Positions 38,036-47,667 of a stretch of DNA of 64,000 nt are shown piece after piece; positions within the stretch are counted from its first letter, which is position 1; each line of letters opens with the position of its first letter. Below the pieces are notes generated by a model that did no database searches, was not told the origin of the DNA, and was given only the letters and a program-made list of their open reading frames with translations. Origin of the DNA: CBDDKZ01 sp965230415 (GTDB taxonomy: Bacteria; Bacteroidota; Bacteroidia; Cytophagales; JAAEPT01). The DNA lies in NCBI GenBank assembly GCA_965230415.1, contig CBDDKZ010000005.1, forward strand, positions 3,658,001 through 3,722,000, written 5' to 3'. Made by a program: the position numbers and the translations under genes.

Positions 38036-40642
38036 TTATTCCACAACGAATTTTTTGACGATAGAATTACCACTGTCTTGAATATGTAACCAGTAGATGC
38101 CGGTAGAAAGAGAACTCACGTCCAATAATCCCTTGATGCGATCGCCGTTACCCTCAAAACTGCTTACCGTTCGGCTAAACTGAGGAACACCGTTCACATC
38201 GATAGCTGTTAGATTAAGGTTGCCGCTGAAAGACATGTTTTGTAATGACACCTGTAAGGTGCCGTTGCTTACTGGGTTCGGATATAGGTGGGCAATGCCA
38301 TTAATACTTTCGTCTTCATCTTCCAGAGATGTTATTACATCGTCGAATGAGTTGACACGAATAATAGAAAAGCGTGCATCTGAGTATTCTGTTAAAGTGA
38401 AATTGTAATCACCATGAGTTATATCGTGCAGGTAATAATTCTCAGAATCAAATAAGTACAAATCATAATTTTCCATGAAGGTTTCGTAGTCGAAAAACTG
38501 CAATGTCATATCTTCTCCGACTTTGCCTTTAACTTCCAAAGGAATCGTATCGAAATGGCCCGTAGCTTTTAAGCTGTTGATTGATAGTTTATCCCCTTCA
38601 CTTGATATAGAGGATAATCTGAATGTGCCTTTGTCTCTTTGTAAAGCATCGTAGGTGGTGTCAAATTTAGCCTGAGCTTCTTCTGTAAAGCGTATTACCG
38701 CTTGCACTTCTTCGCTTTTAGCGTTCTTCAGAGACATACGTAAGAGGTTTGGAATTGAAGCTGCACGGTAAAACGGACCTGCAGTACTGGTTTTATCACT
38801 TTCTCGTAATCTTAATCGGGCATTTGATGCCGTGGCTTTTACAGAAAATGCCTGTGATGATTCAATGATTCCAACAGTCCCTGCCGGGTTACCTACGCCG
38901 CTTACAAATGTACTGGTCTGATATATTTCTGTACTCGGGTCTACCGCAGTGAGGTAAATGGCATCTCCCAATGAGCGTTTGCGATTGTTTGATATGCTTT
39001 CCCAATCAATGGCAGAGGGGTAAGGGTTACCAACCAGGTTCCATCCTACATCCTCAGGGTCTCCGGTATTCGTGTATGAAATAGGGATGTCAATAGTCCC
39101 TCTATTAATAGTTCCTGTAACATCTACTACATTACCTAAACTGGAATAAGAGCTTCTGTATACAACTATATAACCTACTCCGGGTTGTAATACATATTGA
39201 TCTGCAGACGCTCCACCTTGAGGGTAAGCACTCCACCCCTGGTCACTTTCACTCCAATTGTATAGTGTGGTGAAATTATCTGTAGATACAGGTGCATTTG
39301 GGTCTGGTATGGTGAAATCTCCATTCATTGGGATTTCATAATGCCAGTCTAATACCGTTGCGTTCTGAACCGGGCTGCATAGGTAACGCCAGGTATCATA
39401 TTCAGAGTATATGTATCTTTCTACAGTAATATCGCCATTGATCGTTTCGTCATTATATAATCTGTCGATTCTACCAGTTCTTGATGCAGTCGATTGTAGT
39501 GTAATCTTATTGTTAGTGTTTAAAGTGGTAGAACGTTCCATATCAAGTGTACCTGCAATATTTAACCTGGCGGCACCTCCTATACTTACACCTGCCGCAT
39601 TGTCTATTGTAAGGTTATTAATGGTCGTGTTCACATTGACTGTGAAATTTTGTGAGCTCGAACCATCCATGGTAATTGTTCCGTCATCATTATTTAATGA
39701 GCCATTCACTATGAAATCACAACTACTAATGTTCAGGTTATTTCCATTGAGGTCAAGCGATCCTGTACTTGTTATAGTTAGGCCTCCGACACTCTCGCCT
39801 TGTGTTAATGTTAATGCGTGATTTGGTGCTACTACTGCACAATCATTAACTCCGGGAACTGTTAACCAGGTATTAGGGTCATTGAAGTTTCCTGACTGGC
39901 GTGTCCAATAATTAGCAACAGTAATAGGGTCTTCATCTGGATCGGCACAGAAATAATGCTGATTACTCGCACCACCCGTTGAAGCGGTAAAACCAATATA
40001 GGCATCCTGTGCGCCACTAAATATGTCGTTACGAATGTCTCTGGTAAAACCGTAGATTAAAACATTGTCAATGTAAAGCATCAACGAATCGTAGGTGGGA
40101 TCCCAGATGAATAAAAAATCTCTTTCCGTGTTATCTTCCAATTCACCCATATCCACATAAGACGAACCATGATTTATATTTCCATTTTCCAAATAGGCAA
40201 TATGGTCGTTAGCCGGGTCTCCCTGCCCGCTGTTACGATATGTATCGAATTCAAAACCAATAGAAGGAGAAATGGCATAACGGGTTCCGTTTCCACATTC
40301 GGTACTATTAGGGCCAAAAGGGTGGTCGCCAAAGCCCATGGCTTCACCTACACAACCTTCTGCATCATAACCTCTAGGGTCATTGTGTAACATAAAAACC
40401 ATGCCATCCGCACCGTCTTTATCTCCTAAGAATATCTTACCTGATAAAGAATCTCGCTGCGTAAGATCAAATTTGTCAACGTTATAGGCCCATCCCGATT
40501 GATTATTGGCGTCTGGCGTAAGCTCGACACAATAATCGTCAATTTGATTAGCACTGCCCAGGAATATGCTTTGGGCAACTACACTTACCAGAGGTAGTGT
40601 AATAAATGTTAAGATAATTGCTGTTCTGATTATTGGTAACAT
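38036..40642 (-). CDS. T9SS-exported L-type lectin-domain surface protein
   Basis: An 868-residue protein: signal peptide (ending VSVVAQ), L-type (legume-lectin-like) jelly-roll domain at about 25-235 with GADGMVFMLHNDPRG, SIGFEFDTYRN and an NDHIAYLENGN segment, then a repeat-like beta region (LTITSTGSLDLNGNNLNISS, 240-390), a central beta domain, and a type A T9SS sorting domain at the end (HLYPNPVSNGTLQVS ... GIYWLHIQDSGNSIVKKFVVE). It is expected to be attached to or released from the cell surface and to bind carbohydrate. Length and layout are typical of gliding Bacteroidota surface proteins. Confidence 0.85.
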   Translation of the reverse strand: MLPIIRTAIILTFITLPLVSVVAQSIFLGSANQIDDYCVELTPDANNQSGWAYNVDKFDLTQRDSLSGKIFLGDKDGADGMVFMLHNDPRGYDAEGCVGEAMGFGDHPFGPNSTECGNGTRYAISPSIGFEFDTYRNSGQGDPANDHIAYLENGNINHGSSYVDMGELEDNTERDFLFIWDPTYDSLMLYIDNVLIYGFTRDIRNDIFSGAQDAYIGFTASTGGASNQHYFCADPDEDPITVANYWTRQSGNFNDPNTWLTVPGVNDCAVVAPNHALTLTQGESVGGLTITSTGSLDLNGNNLNISSCDFIVNGSLNNDDGTITMDGSSSQNFTVNVNTTINNLTIDNAAGVSIGGAARLNIAGTLDMERSTTLNTNNKITLQSTASRTGRIDRLYNDETINGDITVERYIYSEYDTWRYLCSPVQNATVLDWHYEIPMNGDFTIPDPNAPVSTDNFTTLYNWSESDQGWSAYPQGGASADQYVLQPGVGYIVVYRSSYSSLGNVVDVTGTINRGTIDIPISYTNTGDPEDVGWNLVGNPYPSAIDWESISNNRKRSLGDAIYLTAVDPSTEIYQTSTFVSGVGNPAGTVGIIESSQAFSVKATASNARLRLRESDKTSTAGPFYRAASIPNLLRMSLKNAKSEEVQAVIRFTEEAQAKFDTTYDALQRDKGTFRLSSISSEGDKLSINSLKATGHFDTIPLEVKGKVGEDMTLQFFDYETFMENYDLYLFDSENYYLHDITHGDYNFTLTEYSDARFSIIRVNSFDDVITSLEDEDESINGIAHLYPNPVSNGTLQVSLQNMSFSGNLNLTAIDVNGVPQFSRTVSSFEGNGDRIKGLLDVSSLSTGIYWLHIQDSGNSIVKKFVVE

Positions 40643-41211
40643 ACTTAATTTAACGATGAAACTAACTAAGGGTTTGCTTAGTTGGTTTGTTTGAACAAGT
40701 AAATCGGTGAATGTGAAAAAATAATCGATGTCTGAACCGATTTTATAGATTATAGGTGATTGAGGCTTTTTTTAAGTGTTTTTGCTGATGCTGATGCCAA
40801 CTTATAGCTATGATCGAAGACATAATCTGTTACGAGAATTGCTTAAGAATCACCTAAATTTACGTGTATAGCTAATAATTGATGAAAAAGTTAACATTGT
40901 ACGTATAGTAAGATGTGCAGTGTTTTATGTAGGTGATTTTGCGACATTAATTAAAGAAATAATAAGGCTGTTTTTTGAATCGAAAAAATTGAAAAAAAAT
41001 GAAAAAAAATCTAATATCTTGTATATAAGATACTTAGTGTGGTTTTAACCTTAAGGGATATGCTGGCTTTTAAGATAGTGTCAAGGGAGGGCGGCATATT
41101 GATTAAAGGATGAAAGATCTTGGTGTCTATGTTAGTCTATTCCTTGATATACATAGTCGTATATACCGTCGGTCTTAGATTAGTAATAGGTAGTAGTTTT
41201 TAAGCAAATTA
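40643..41211. other. Intergenic region, A-rich, no gene found
   Basis: About 570 bases between two minus-strand genes, holding the presumed promoter of the lectin gene. Runs of A8-A9 occur around 40985-41010 (GAAAAAATTGAAAAAAAATG). I found no reading frame, RNA gene, convincing terminator or TAnnTTTG element. Confidence 0.5.
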
Positions 41212-43617
41212 CTATCGAAGAGCGTAAGAAAGATTGAAAACCAAATTTCTGCCCATTTCATCAGCGAAATACCTCATTTCGTTCAAATAATTCCGGTACC
41301 TGTTATTTAATAGATTTTGTACTTCTATTTTTGCTTTAAATTTTTTGAATTCAAAGTTCCATCCCAAATTCAGCAAAAAATACCCAGCTGGGGCTTCCGT
41401 TAGATCAAAAATTTCTTCGTTTGTCCCAATTTGAACATTGTAGTTAATGAGGTCTTCGGTAGCTAAGGTACGGGGAGCCTGGAATTGTTTAAAGGTGTAA
41501 CTAGGATGAACAGTAATTTGATTTTTAACAGTTTTCCATATCTTACCGATATTCCAAATAGCTTTATAATTAAGTGTGATAGGAGGTTGGTTTATAAGCG
41601 TTTCATGGTCTCTGACATTTCGGGACCATAGGAAGCTGGAGCCAATCTCTCCTTCCAATTTTCGAGCATGTTTCGTTTGCCATGTTATGTCCGTGCCGAT
41701 AAACGCAGCATCGGCCTGATCGATAATAAATGCAGGCATAGGGCCCCTTACTGTTCCCGTGAGAGCCACGGGTCTTTCGTATATGAAGTTTTCAATAAGG
41801 TTTACATAAAAAGATACCGTAAGGTCATTACGTTGTTGGTCGTATTTCAATTCATTGATCCACTTAAAACCTTTTTCAGATCCGAAAATTGATTGATCGA
41901 AAATTTGAACGTCGTCAGTAGAAAGATCACTGCCTAATCCGGAGTACCTTAATAAACCGTAGGAAACCTTAAAACCATGCTGACCGAAACTGAACAGTTC
42001 TGCCATATTAGGACTTCGCCATGCACTACCGATGTTACTTCTAAAGGTAGTGTGATCGTTAAATTTATGACTTATTCCGAGGGATGAAGTGAAATTTCTG
42101 AACGAATAGCTGTCGCGAAATATATCCTGGTTCGTTTTTCGTCCTCGTACATTATTGTACTCACCGTCGATACGTACTCCAATCTCATAGGTGTTTTTTC
42201 CAACAGTCATACTCTCAACAATGAAACCGCTCGTTCTTCTGGTATTATAATTAGGGATAAATGGGGTCGTTCCCGTATTTGGTAAGTTATCGCTGTTTTG
42301 AGTGAAAAATTGGAAGCCGGCTAATCCGTCCAAATTCAGCCATTTGGGATGTTTGAATTCTACCTGAAAGTCGTTGGTTTTTAATACCAGATTGATAATA
42401 GGTAATTCGGAGTTTCTCCTCACATCATACTCTTGACGCTCATTTAATTGGTATCCGCCCCTTACTGTTATTCTCGATTCTTCGCTCAACCACCAGGTTC
42501 CTTCTAATTTGTACAGGTGGTGCTGAATATCTTGCCTTGGAGCATTGAGGTCGTATGAAAAATCTCTGACTATCAAAGGTTTTTCAGCATTCAGTGCTCT
42601 TAAGAAACTTTCTCCGCTTTCAGCAATAGAGGAACGTAATATTCCCAGCGACTGGTCAAAATAGCTGTAATAAGTCTTAATGTCGATTGATCTATGTGGT
42701 TGCATACGTAATCCTGCGTTAAAACCGTACTCAGTCTTTCCGCTATTTGTTAAATTATAATCCGGGGCTTTACGATCACCAATTTTGGTGTAATTTGCAC
42801 CAGCCGAGAAACTAATATGTTCAAACCCTTTTTCCGTGTTAATTGACCCATAATACCCTTTGCCATTGGTTTCATAACCACTGGAAAACCGAATGTTTGT
42901 AGGTTTTTTGAGGTAAAGCGGGTTGGGCTCAACGATGATTGCCCCTCCCAGAGCTTCCGGGCCAAAGCGCACTCCGGCTGCGCCTTTAATTACTGTTATG
43001 CTGCTGGCAGCATGTATATCAATTTCAGGAGCGTGGTCGGTTCCCCAGTTTTGGAAACCGTGTTTAAGGCCATTATTCAATACTAATATACGATTACCAT
43101 AAAGGCCATGAATGACAGGCAATTTAATATTGTTTCCGATGGAGGTAAATGAAACTCCTTCTATGGAAGAAACAGTTTCTGCCAGTGATTGAGAAGGTAT
43201 AACGTTAATATCCTCTATTTTTAATTTGTCTTTGGATAAGGAACTAGTGCCGTCACCATTTACCCTTTTAGCTTTGATGACAACCTTATTTATTAAGTTG
43301 ATTTTTTGTTTCAGAAAGAAATGTGTGTTTTCGCCATGTTCATGGTAACCTTCACATATAGTATCGTTATAACCTATACAAGAAATAGTAATAGTATGGG
43401 TTGTTTTGCATAGCTTATCAAAAATAAAATGACCATTTATATCTGTGAGTGTGGATTTTTCAGTACCCTCTATTTTGACAGTAACATGGGGCAGAGGTGC
43501 TTTGGTCTCCATGTCCAGTACTTCCCCTTTGAGCTTGTAATTACATGAATCTTGTGCCTTACAATTTAAAAGTACGGAGCAGAATATTATGAGAAATAAG
43601 AAATGACCTTTTTGCAT
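41212..43617 (-). CDS. TonB-dependent receptor, ZnuD-like
   Basis: An 801-residue outer-membrane receptor: signal peptide (ending LLNCKAQ), a carboxypeptidase-regulatory-like domain (about 30-105, CIGYNDTICEGYHEHGENTHF), a plug (about 115-235) and a 22-strand barrel ending RNLVFNLSYALR. The plug stretch HGLYGNRILVLNNGLKHGFQ, WGTDHAPEIDIHAAS and GVRFGPEALGGAIIVEPNPL resembles zinc receptors of the ZnuD group. Start 43617 (MQKGHF) is preferred over 43629. It probably imports metal or a metal complex. Operator-like palindromes in its promoter (43690-43740) suggest metal-dependent repression. Confidence 0.88.
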   Translation of the reverse strand: MQKGHFLFLIIFCSVLLNCKAQDSCNYKLKGEVLDMETKAPLPHVTVKIEGTEKSTLTDINGHFIFDKLCKTTHTITISCIGYNDTICEGYHEHGENTHFFLKQKINLINKVVIKAKRVNGDGTSSLSKDKLKIEDINVIPSQSLAETVSSIEGVSFTSIGNNIKLPVIHGLYGNRILVLNNGLKHGFQNWGTDHAPEIDIHAASSITVIKGAAGVRFGPEALGGAIIVEPNPLYLKKPTNIRFSSGYETNGKGYYGSINTEKGFEHISFSAGANYTKIGDRKAPDYNLTNSGKTEYGFNAGLRMQPHRSIDIKTYYSYFDQSLGILRSSIAESGESFLRALNAEKPLIVRDFSYDLNAPRQDIQHHLYKLEGTWWLSEESRITVRGGYQLNERQEYDVRRNSELPIINLVLKTNDFQVEFKHPKWLNLDGLAGFQFFTQNSDNLPNTGTTPFIPNYNTRRTSGFIVESMTVGKNTYEIGVRIDGEYNNVRGRKTNQDIFRDSYSFRNFTSSLGISHKFNDHTTFRSNIGSAWRSPNMAELFSFGQHGFKVSYGLLRYSGLGSDLSTDDVQIFDQSIFGSEKGFKWINELKYDQQRNDLTVSFYVNLIENFIYERPVALTGTVRGPMPAFIIDQADAAFIGTDITWQTKHARKLEGEIGSSFLWSRNVRDHETLINQPPITLNYKAIWNIGKIWKTVKNQITVHPSYTFKQFQAPRTLATEDLINYNVQIGTNEEIFDLTEAPAGYFLLNLGWNFEFKKFKAKIEVQNLLNNRYRNYLNEMRYFADEMGRNLVFNLSYALR

Positions 43618-43689
43618 GCCGCTAACCACATTCCGAAGCTTGTTATCGAAACTTCAGATCCCCTTTGTTACGTTGCCAATGCTAAGCTC

Positions 43690-43740
43690 GCAACTTTGTT
43701 GCAAAATTAGTCAAAAAAAATCTAGTTGCAACATTATTGC
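43690..43740 (-). promoter_or_regulatory. Promoter with two palindromic operators upstream of the TonB receptor
   Basis: On the minus strand TTG (43731-43729), 19 bases, then TAATTTTG (43709-43702) form a full Bacteroidota -33/-7 promoter. Two copies of the palindrome GCAAC-n-TT-n-TTGC on the plus strand lie at 43690-43702 (GCAACTTTGTTGC) and 43728-43740 (GCAACATTATTGC). One covers the -33 element, the other touches the end of the -7 element and the likely start point. The extended form is TTGCAAC-N3-GTTGCAA-like. A Fur/Zur-family repressor fits the receptor type, but the regulator is inferred. Confidence 0.65.
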
Positions 43741-44010
43741 TACAATTTAATATTAAATGGACATTATTCAATCTTTTACGAAGAAGTATTTACATATGGG
43801 AACATGATAGATAAGAATTATATACCGGTACATGACTAAGTGGAGGTGTTGTTGCCGTTTACGTTCGAAACTTCGATTAATAAGCAATTTCATGAAGTGC
43901 TATCGAACTCATTGACTTTTGTATTAGACGAAAAGTAGGAACCTGATATGCTGTTTATTCCTTCAAGATCTTAAATGCCTGTATTTCTACAACATTATTT
44001 TCCTGGAATA
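43741..44010. other. Remaining spacer between the beta-helix gene and the receptor promoter
   Basis: About 270 bases downstream of the truncated beta-helix gene. The first in-frame codons after its stop (TAT TCC AGG AAA ATA ATG) end at TAG within ten codons. No gene or repeat was found. Confidence 0.4.
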
Positions 44011-44970
44011 TCAGGTAATAAACTGTTTTTCTCCACCCTGAATTCTCATGGCATGTTCTGGTTGATGAGCGCCCAGCAGATTGTCCAGTTCATTACCTAC
44101 AAATGAGAGCCTGGAACTACTTCCCGAATAAATGCTCATAACACCAAAATCATGAAGGTTACAGTCGAATACTCCAGACAAGTTTCCATTATCCTGATAA
44201 AATGGCCTTAAAGATGTTTGTTCAATTTCTAATCGGAGTGCTAAGATGTTTTCGGACTCTTCGGCAGATAAACCTTCTGTGTATCCCGTACCTATAGGGA
44301 CAATATGAATGTCCATTACCCGGATAACAGTAGAATTTCTTATGTCTACGACGACATCGTCGTGCCCAGATAAGATAGGCTTACTGCCTGCGCCATAGGA
44401 AGCAATGATCATTGGGCCACCAGTGCGATTGTTTAAATTTTGGGTGATACCTGTAAACGTATCGCCACGCCTAAAGCATATTTGTTCGTTGGCACTCCAT
44501 TGCTCGAACGCACATTGAGCTATTTCCCAAGGACTTTCTATGCTTAAACCATCGTTGTTGTCATCTCCTTCATTGGAAATGTAATAGGTAGTGCCATTAA
44601 ACGCTGTTACCGTAATAGTTACATTTTCGGTGTCCGTACTACCGTCTGGGGCAGTGACAGTACAGCTCACTTCGTAGGTTCCGGGAGTCTCCAATACATG
44701 GCCCGAAACCATACCTTTTGTCGTTTGCCAAACCCCATTAGAATCCCTGTGCTGCATGTCGAATTTCGATGAGAAATCGGTATTATCAAGATCGTTGTTT
44801 GCTGATAAACCAGATGTGCCGGAGGCATCAAAAAAAACATAAAGAGGTGAAGTGCCACTTGTTCTACTGGCTTCTATCTTAAGCGTTATTTGTGCATTGG
44901 AAAAATAACAGGACAATAAGAAAAGTGAAAAATCGAAAATTTTTTGTGATACAATTTTCGATATATTCAA
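44011..44970 (-). CDS. Secreted PKD-domain/beta-helix protein, possibly C-terminally truncated
   Basis: A 319-residue protein: signal peptide (LFLLSCYFSNAQ), a PKD-like beta-sandwich (about 30-130, ASRTSGTSPLYVFFDASGTS, TPGTYEVSCTVTAPDGSTD) and the opening of a right-handed beta-helix (GTTYYISNEGDDNNDGLSIE onward). Beta-helix proteins of this kind usually continue for several hundred residues, whereas this one stops at MRIQGGEKQFIT, right after the HAMRIQGG segment where further coils are expected. No T9SS sorting domain follows. It may be a remnant of a longer polysaccharide-binding or lyase-like protein. Confidence 0.65.
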   Translation of the reverse strand: MNISKIVSQKIFDFSLFLLSCYFSNAQITLKIEASRTSGTSPLYVFFDASGTSGLSANNDLDNTDFSSKFDMQHRDSNGVWQTTKGMVSGHVLETPGTYEVSCTVTAPDGSTDTENVTITVTAFNGTTYYISNEGDDNNDGLSIESPWEIAQCAFEQWSANEQICFRRGDTFTGITQNLNNRTGGPMIIASYGAGSKPILSGHDDVVVDIRNSTVIRVMDIHIVPIGTGYTEGLSAEESENILALRLEIEQTSLRPFYQDNGNLSGVFDCNLHDFGVMSIYSGSSSRLSFVGNELDNLLGAHQPEHAMRIQGGEKQFIT

Positions 44971-45069
44971 CCTGATTTTGTAGTAGCATGCTTGTTTGTT
45001 TTCAGTAACAAATGCGTTTATTTTTAGATGCTTTTCTTGTAAACAAATGTGAATACGTTCCGCTTCCTT

Positions 45070-45666
45070 TTATCCGGGAATACTTGCCATGCCATAACCA
45101 AAATTATTCAAAAACCCGGCTACACGATCTTCGCGTTTCGACATTTCAAAATCAAACGAATCGGCCAGGCGGTTAATTATATTAAGACTAGCACAGATGT
45201 TTAATGCCTGTTCAATAGCTTCTTTTGAAACACCTTTTACAATTACTTTTTCGAAATCTTCGGCAGTCAGGCTATTGGGGCTGAGTGTCACTTTTTTTAT
45301 TAAAGGCAATATGAACTTGAGGTTGTCGCTTACCGCTGCGTTTTCTGGGTCTTTATTCAGCGATTCAAACAATTGCTTTTGCTTCGATGCCTGTGAAACG
45401 ACCTCTCCGTGATTGGAGGCACAATAGTTACACTGGTTGCAATAAGAGACATATGAAGCTATCAACTCAGTTTCAACTTTGCTCCAATGAGTGAGTTTTC
45501 TCATATTAGTTTGAAACCAGGGGGCCATATGTTTTCCAAAGAACTTCCTTCTATAGGAAAATACTAATATGGGGCCTGGTACCTGTCCACCCATACTCAT
45601 TTTTATAATTCCTAATGCAGGTTTTTGGATTAAGTTGTGTCCGTTCCTTAGAATGGAAAGTCTCAT
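45070..45666 (-). CDS. Carboxymuconolactone decarboxylase/AhpD-like peroxidase-related protein
   Basis: A 198-residue alpha-helical protein with the CMD/AhpD active-site motif SYCNQCNYCASNHGEVV, which includes C-x2-C-x3-H. Members are peroxidase-like or alkyl-hydroperoxidase-like. The rest (KKVTLSPNSLTAEDFEKVI, EALNICASLNIINRLAD-type segment) is the common CMD four-helix region. The start overlaps the end of the upstream CMD-like gene by four bases, so both proteins are likely to act together, perhaps as a hetero-complex. The substrate is unknown. Confidence 0.82.
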   Translation of the reverse strand: MRLSILRNGHNLIQKPALGIIKMSMGGQVPGPILVFSYRRKFFGKHMAPWFQTNMRKLTHWSKVETELIASYVSYCNQCNYCASNHGEVVSQASKQKQLFESLNKDPENAAVSDNLKFILPLIKKVTLSPNSLTAEDFEKVIVKGVSKEAIEQALNICASLNIINRLADSFDFEMSKREDRVAGFLNNFGYGMASIPG

Positions 45667-45986
45667 AATTCGAGCTTATTTAAAAGGTCCATCGCTTTAT
45701 TCAGTCGTCCGACTCCACTTGCAACCGCTGTGGTTACAGTAAGCTCAAAGATTTCATCTTCACTAAAGCCCTCTTTTTTCAATTGCTCTATATCGCGATC
45801 TATTATTTTATAGGGGTGAAGTGCAACCTTGGTCAGGTAATTGTTTAGGACACCAGAGTTTGTTTGCAAAGGCTGCTCCTGTAGTTCCAAATCTTCATGA
45901 ATATGGCCATAGATACTTTTCCTGAGCGTGACATCAGACTTTCCGCTACCAAGCACAGAATTGGTGATATTTTTGCTATGTCTCAT
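45663..45986 (-). CDS. Short carboxymuconolactone decarboxylase-like helper protein
   Basis: A 107-residue protein matching only the C-terminal half of the CMD fold (IIDRDIEQLKKEGFSEDEIFELTVTTAVASGVGRLNKAMDLL). It lacks the Cys-His active-site segment. It sits upstream of, and overlaps by four bases, the complete CMD-like gene. It probably forms a non-catalytic partner subunit, which is inference from layout. Confidence 0.72.
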   Translation of the reverse strand: MRHSKNITNSVLGSGKSDVTLRKSIYGHIHEDLELQEQPLQTNSGVLNNYLTKVALHPYKIIDRDIEQLKKEGFSEDEIFELTVTTAVASGVGRLNKAMDLLNKLEL

Positions 45987-46240
45987 AAAAAAATGCGGTT
46001 TCGTAAAAAAATTCGTAACATATGCATGTATAGTAAATGTGCATAAGTAATACTGATTTCTGTGAAAATTGTTTCGTAATCGCTAAATAAAGTTGAAACA
46101 ACTAAATACGCAAAATTTTGTGATGAACCATTCGGTATTTGTGTTGGATATAGATTTTTTGATGATGGGAAATGTGAAATTTTAAAATGAACATGTCCAC
46201 ATAATTCATTAGTAGTAAAGAAAGCGATTATTGTTCCTTG

Positions 46241-46450
46241 TTAGAACAATAATTGCATGAGTTCTTCATAAGAAAATTTACTGGTAATGAATTGAATGAA
46301 GATTGATAAAATCAACAAACCCATCAGGAGTCCAAGTCCTTTGATCTTTTTGTTATTAATTTTTTTCAATGGAATATTAGGGTCTCTTTCCATTCTGCCG
46401 GGAATCCAAATTCCCTTGCGATAATAAGCTTTTCTGTAATATGTATTCAT
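46241..46450 (-). CDS. Small one-helix membrane protein
   Basis: A 69-residue protein with a basic, Tyr-rich N-terminus (MNTYYRKAYYRKGIWIPGR), a Lys-rich stretch and one helix (LGLLMGLLILSIFIQFI). I do not recognise a family. Regular start, base composition like its neighbours and a clear membrane segment favour a real gene. It stands alone and faces the GyrI-like gene across about 180 bases. Confidence 0.5.
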   Translation of the reverse strand: MNTYYRKAYYRKGIWIPGRMERDPNIPLKKINNKKIKGLGLLMGLLILSIFIQFITSKFSYEELMQLLF

Positions 46451-46629
46451 GATAGTGTAAATTACTGGTAGTATTATATACGTGAAGATAACGTTGTATG
46501 TTCATACAAAAATTACCTAAATTATATAATCCGGTACTCATTCTTATCTAAGCAAAACCTACTCGTTTGTTGGATGTTATCGGGGAATGAATTACCTTTC
46601 TATTAACAGAACTAACAATACCTAACATT

Positions 46630-47553
46630 ATGCCTAAGCTATTAATTACAAAGTCGATTGATGTTAATGTTCCTGCCGAAAAGGCTTTTTCGGTACTCAA
46701 CGATTTTAACCATTGGAAAGCATGGTCTCCTTGGTTAATTATGGAGCCGGAAACCAAAGTGGAAGTTGCTCCCGATGCTAAATTTTATGAATGGAAGGGA
46801 AGCAGAGTTGGAGAGGGAAATATGCTCATTACCGGTGAAGAAGAGAATAAATCGGTCGATTACGATTTAAATTTTCTGAAACCATGGAAGTCAAAAGCAA
46901 AAGTACGTTTCGAGCTTTCGTCTAAAGGAGCTACAACACAAATTTCATGGCACATGGATAGTAGTTTGCCTTTTTTTATGTTTTGGATGAAAAAGATGAT
47001 GACTGCCTATGTGGGTATGGATTACGAGCGTGGCTTAGCCTTGCTAAAAGATTACCTGGAAGATGGTACCGTACATTCTCAACTCAACTTTAAAGGTATA
47101 GATCAAAATGACAGTTATGACTATGTAGGAGTGACAACATCATGTTCATTAGCTGAAGTGGGCGATAAAATGAAAGAGGATTTTTCAAAACTAAATGCGT
47201 TTATTCAAAATCATGAGGGTGTGGCAGCCGGAGTGCCTTTTTCGATTTACCATAAATGGGACCCCGTAAAAAATGAGGTAAAGTATACTTCTGGCTTTCC
47301 CGTTACAGCTATTCCAAAGGATTTGGGTGGTGAAATGGTTACAGGAAACATACCTCAGCACAAAGTATATGCCATTGAACACAAAGGTCCTTACGATCAC
47401 CTGGGTAATGCCTGGAGCTCCTTGTACAGCATGGAAAGAAACAAGGAAATTAAATGCCATAAACAAATTCATCCCTATGAGGTTTATTTGAATAATCCTC
47501 ATGAGGTCGAACCCAACGAATTGATAACGGAAGTTCGGTTTCCATTAGCCTAG
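46630..47553 (+). CDS. SRPBCC (START-like) plus GyrI-like effector-binding protein
   Basis: A 307-residue protein with two domains: an N-terminal polyketide-cyclase/SRPBCC domain (about 1-145, DVNVPAEKAFSVLNDFNHWKAWSPW) and a C-terminal GyrI-like small-molecule-binding domain (about 155-307, ending HPYEVYLNNPHEVEPNELITEVRFPL). Such fusions are common in Bacteroidota and are thought to bind hydrophobic ligands; no DNA-binding part is present. It is followed by a terminator-like hairpin, so it is a single-gene unit. Confidence 0.85.
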   Translation: MPKLLITKSIDVNVPAEKAFSVLNDFNHWKAWSPWLIMEPETKVEVAPDAKFYEWKGSRVGEGNMLITGEEENKSVDYDLNFLKPWKSKAKVRFELSSKGATTQISWHMDSSLPFFMFWMKKMMTAYVGMDYERGLALLKDYLEDGTVHSQLNFKGIDQNDSYDYVGVTTSCSLAEVGDKMKEDFSKLNAFIQNHEGVAAGVPFSIYHKWDPVKNEVKYTSGFPVTAIPKDLGGEMVTGNIPQHKVYAIEHKGPYDHLGNAWSSLYSMERNKEIKCHKQIHPYEVYLNNPHEVEPNELITEVRFPLA

Positions 47554-47612
47554 GCGGTGGAAGTTTGTCCCTATGATGCCCTACAGCTATAGACATTCTT
47601 GATCAATTAGCT

Positions 47613-47649
47613 ACACCTGCCTTTTAATGCTATCAGGCAGGTGTATTTT
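47613..47649 (+). terminator. Rho-independent terminator after the GyrI-like gene
   Basis: Stem ACACCTGCCT (47613-47622) with AGGCAGGTGT (47635-47644), 12-base loop, followed by ATTTTA. The hairpin precedes the start of the next gene at 47668. Confidence 0.6.
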
Positions 47650-47667
47650 ACGTTATATTTGAATACC

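Noticed and set aside
39411..39821. 136-residue plus-strand frame inside the lectin gene
   Set aside because: It is antisense to the intact 868-residue T9SS protein and has no start context or recognisable domain.
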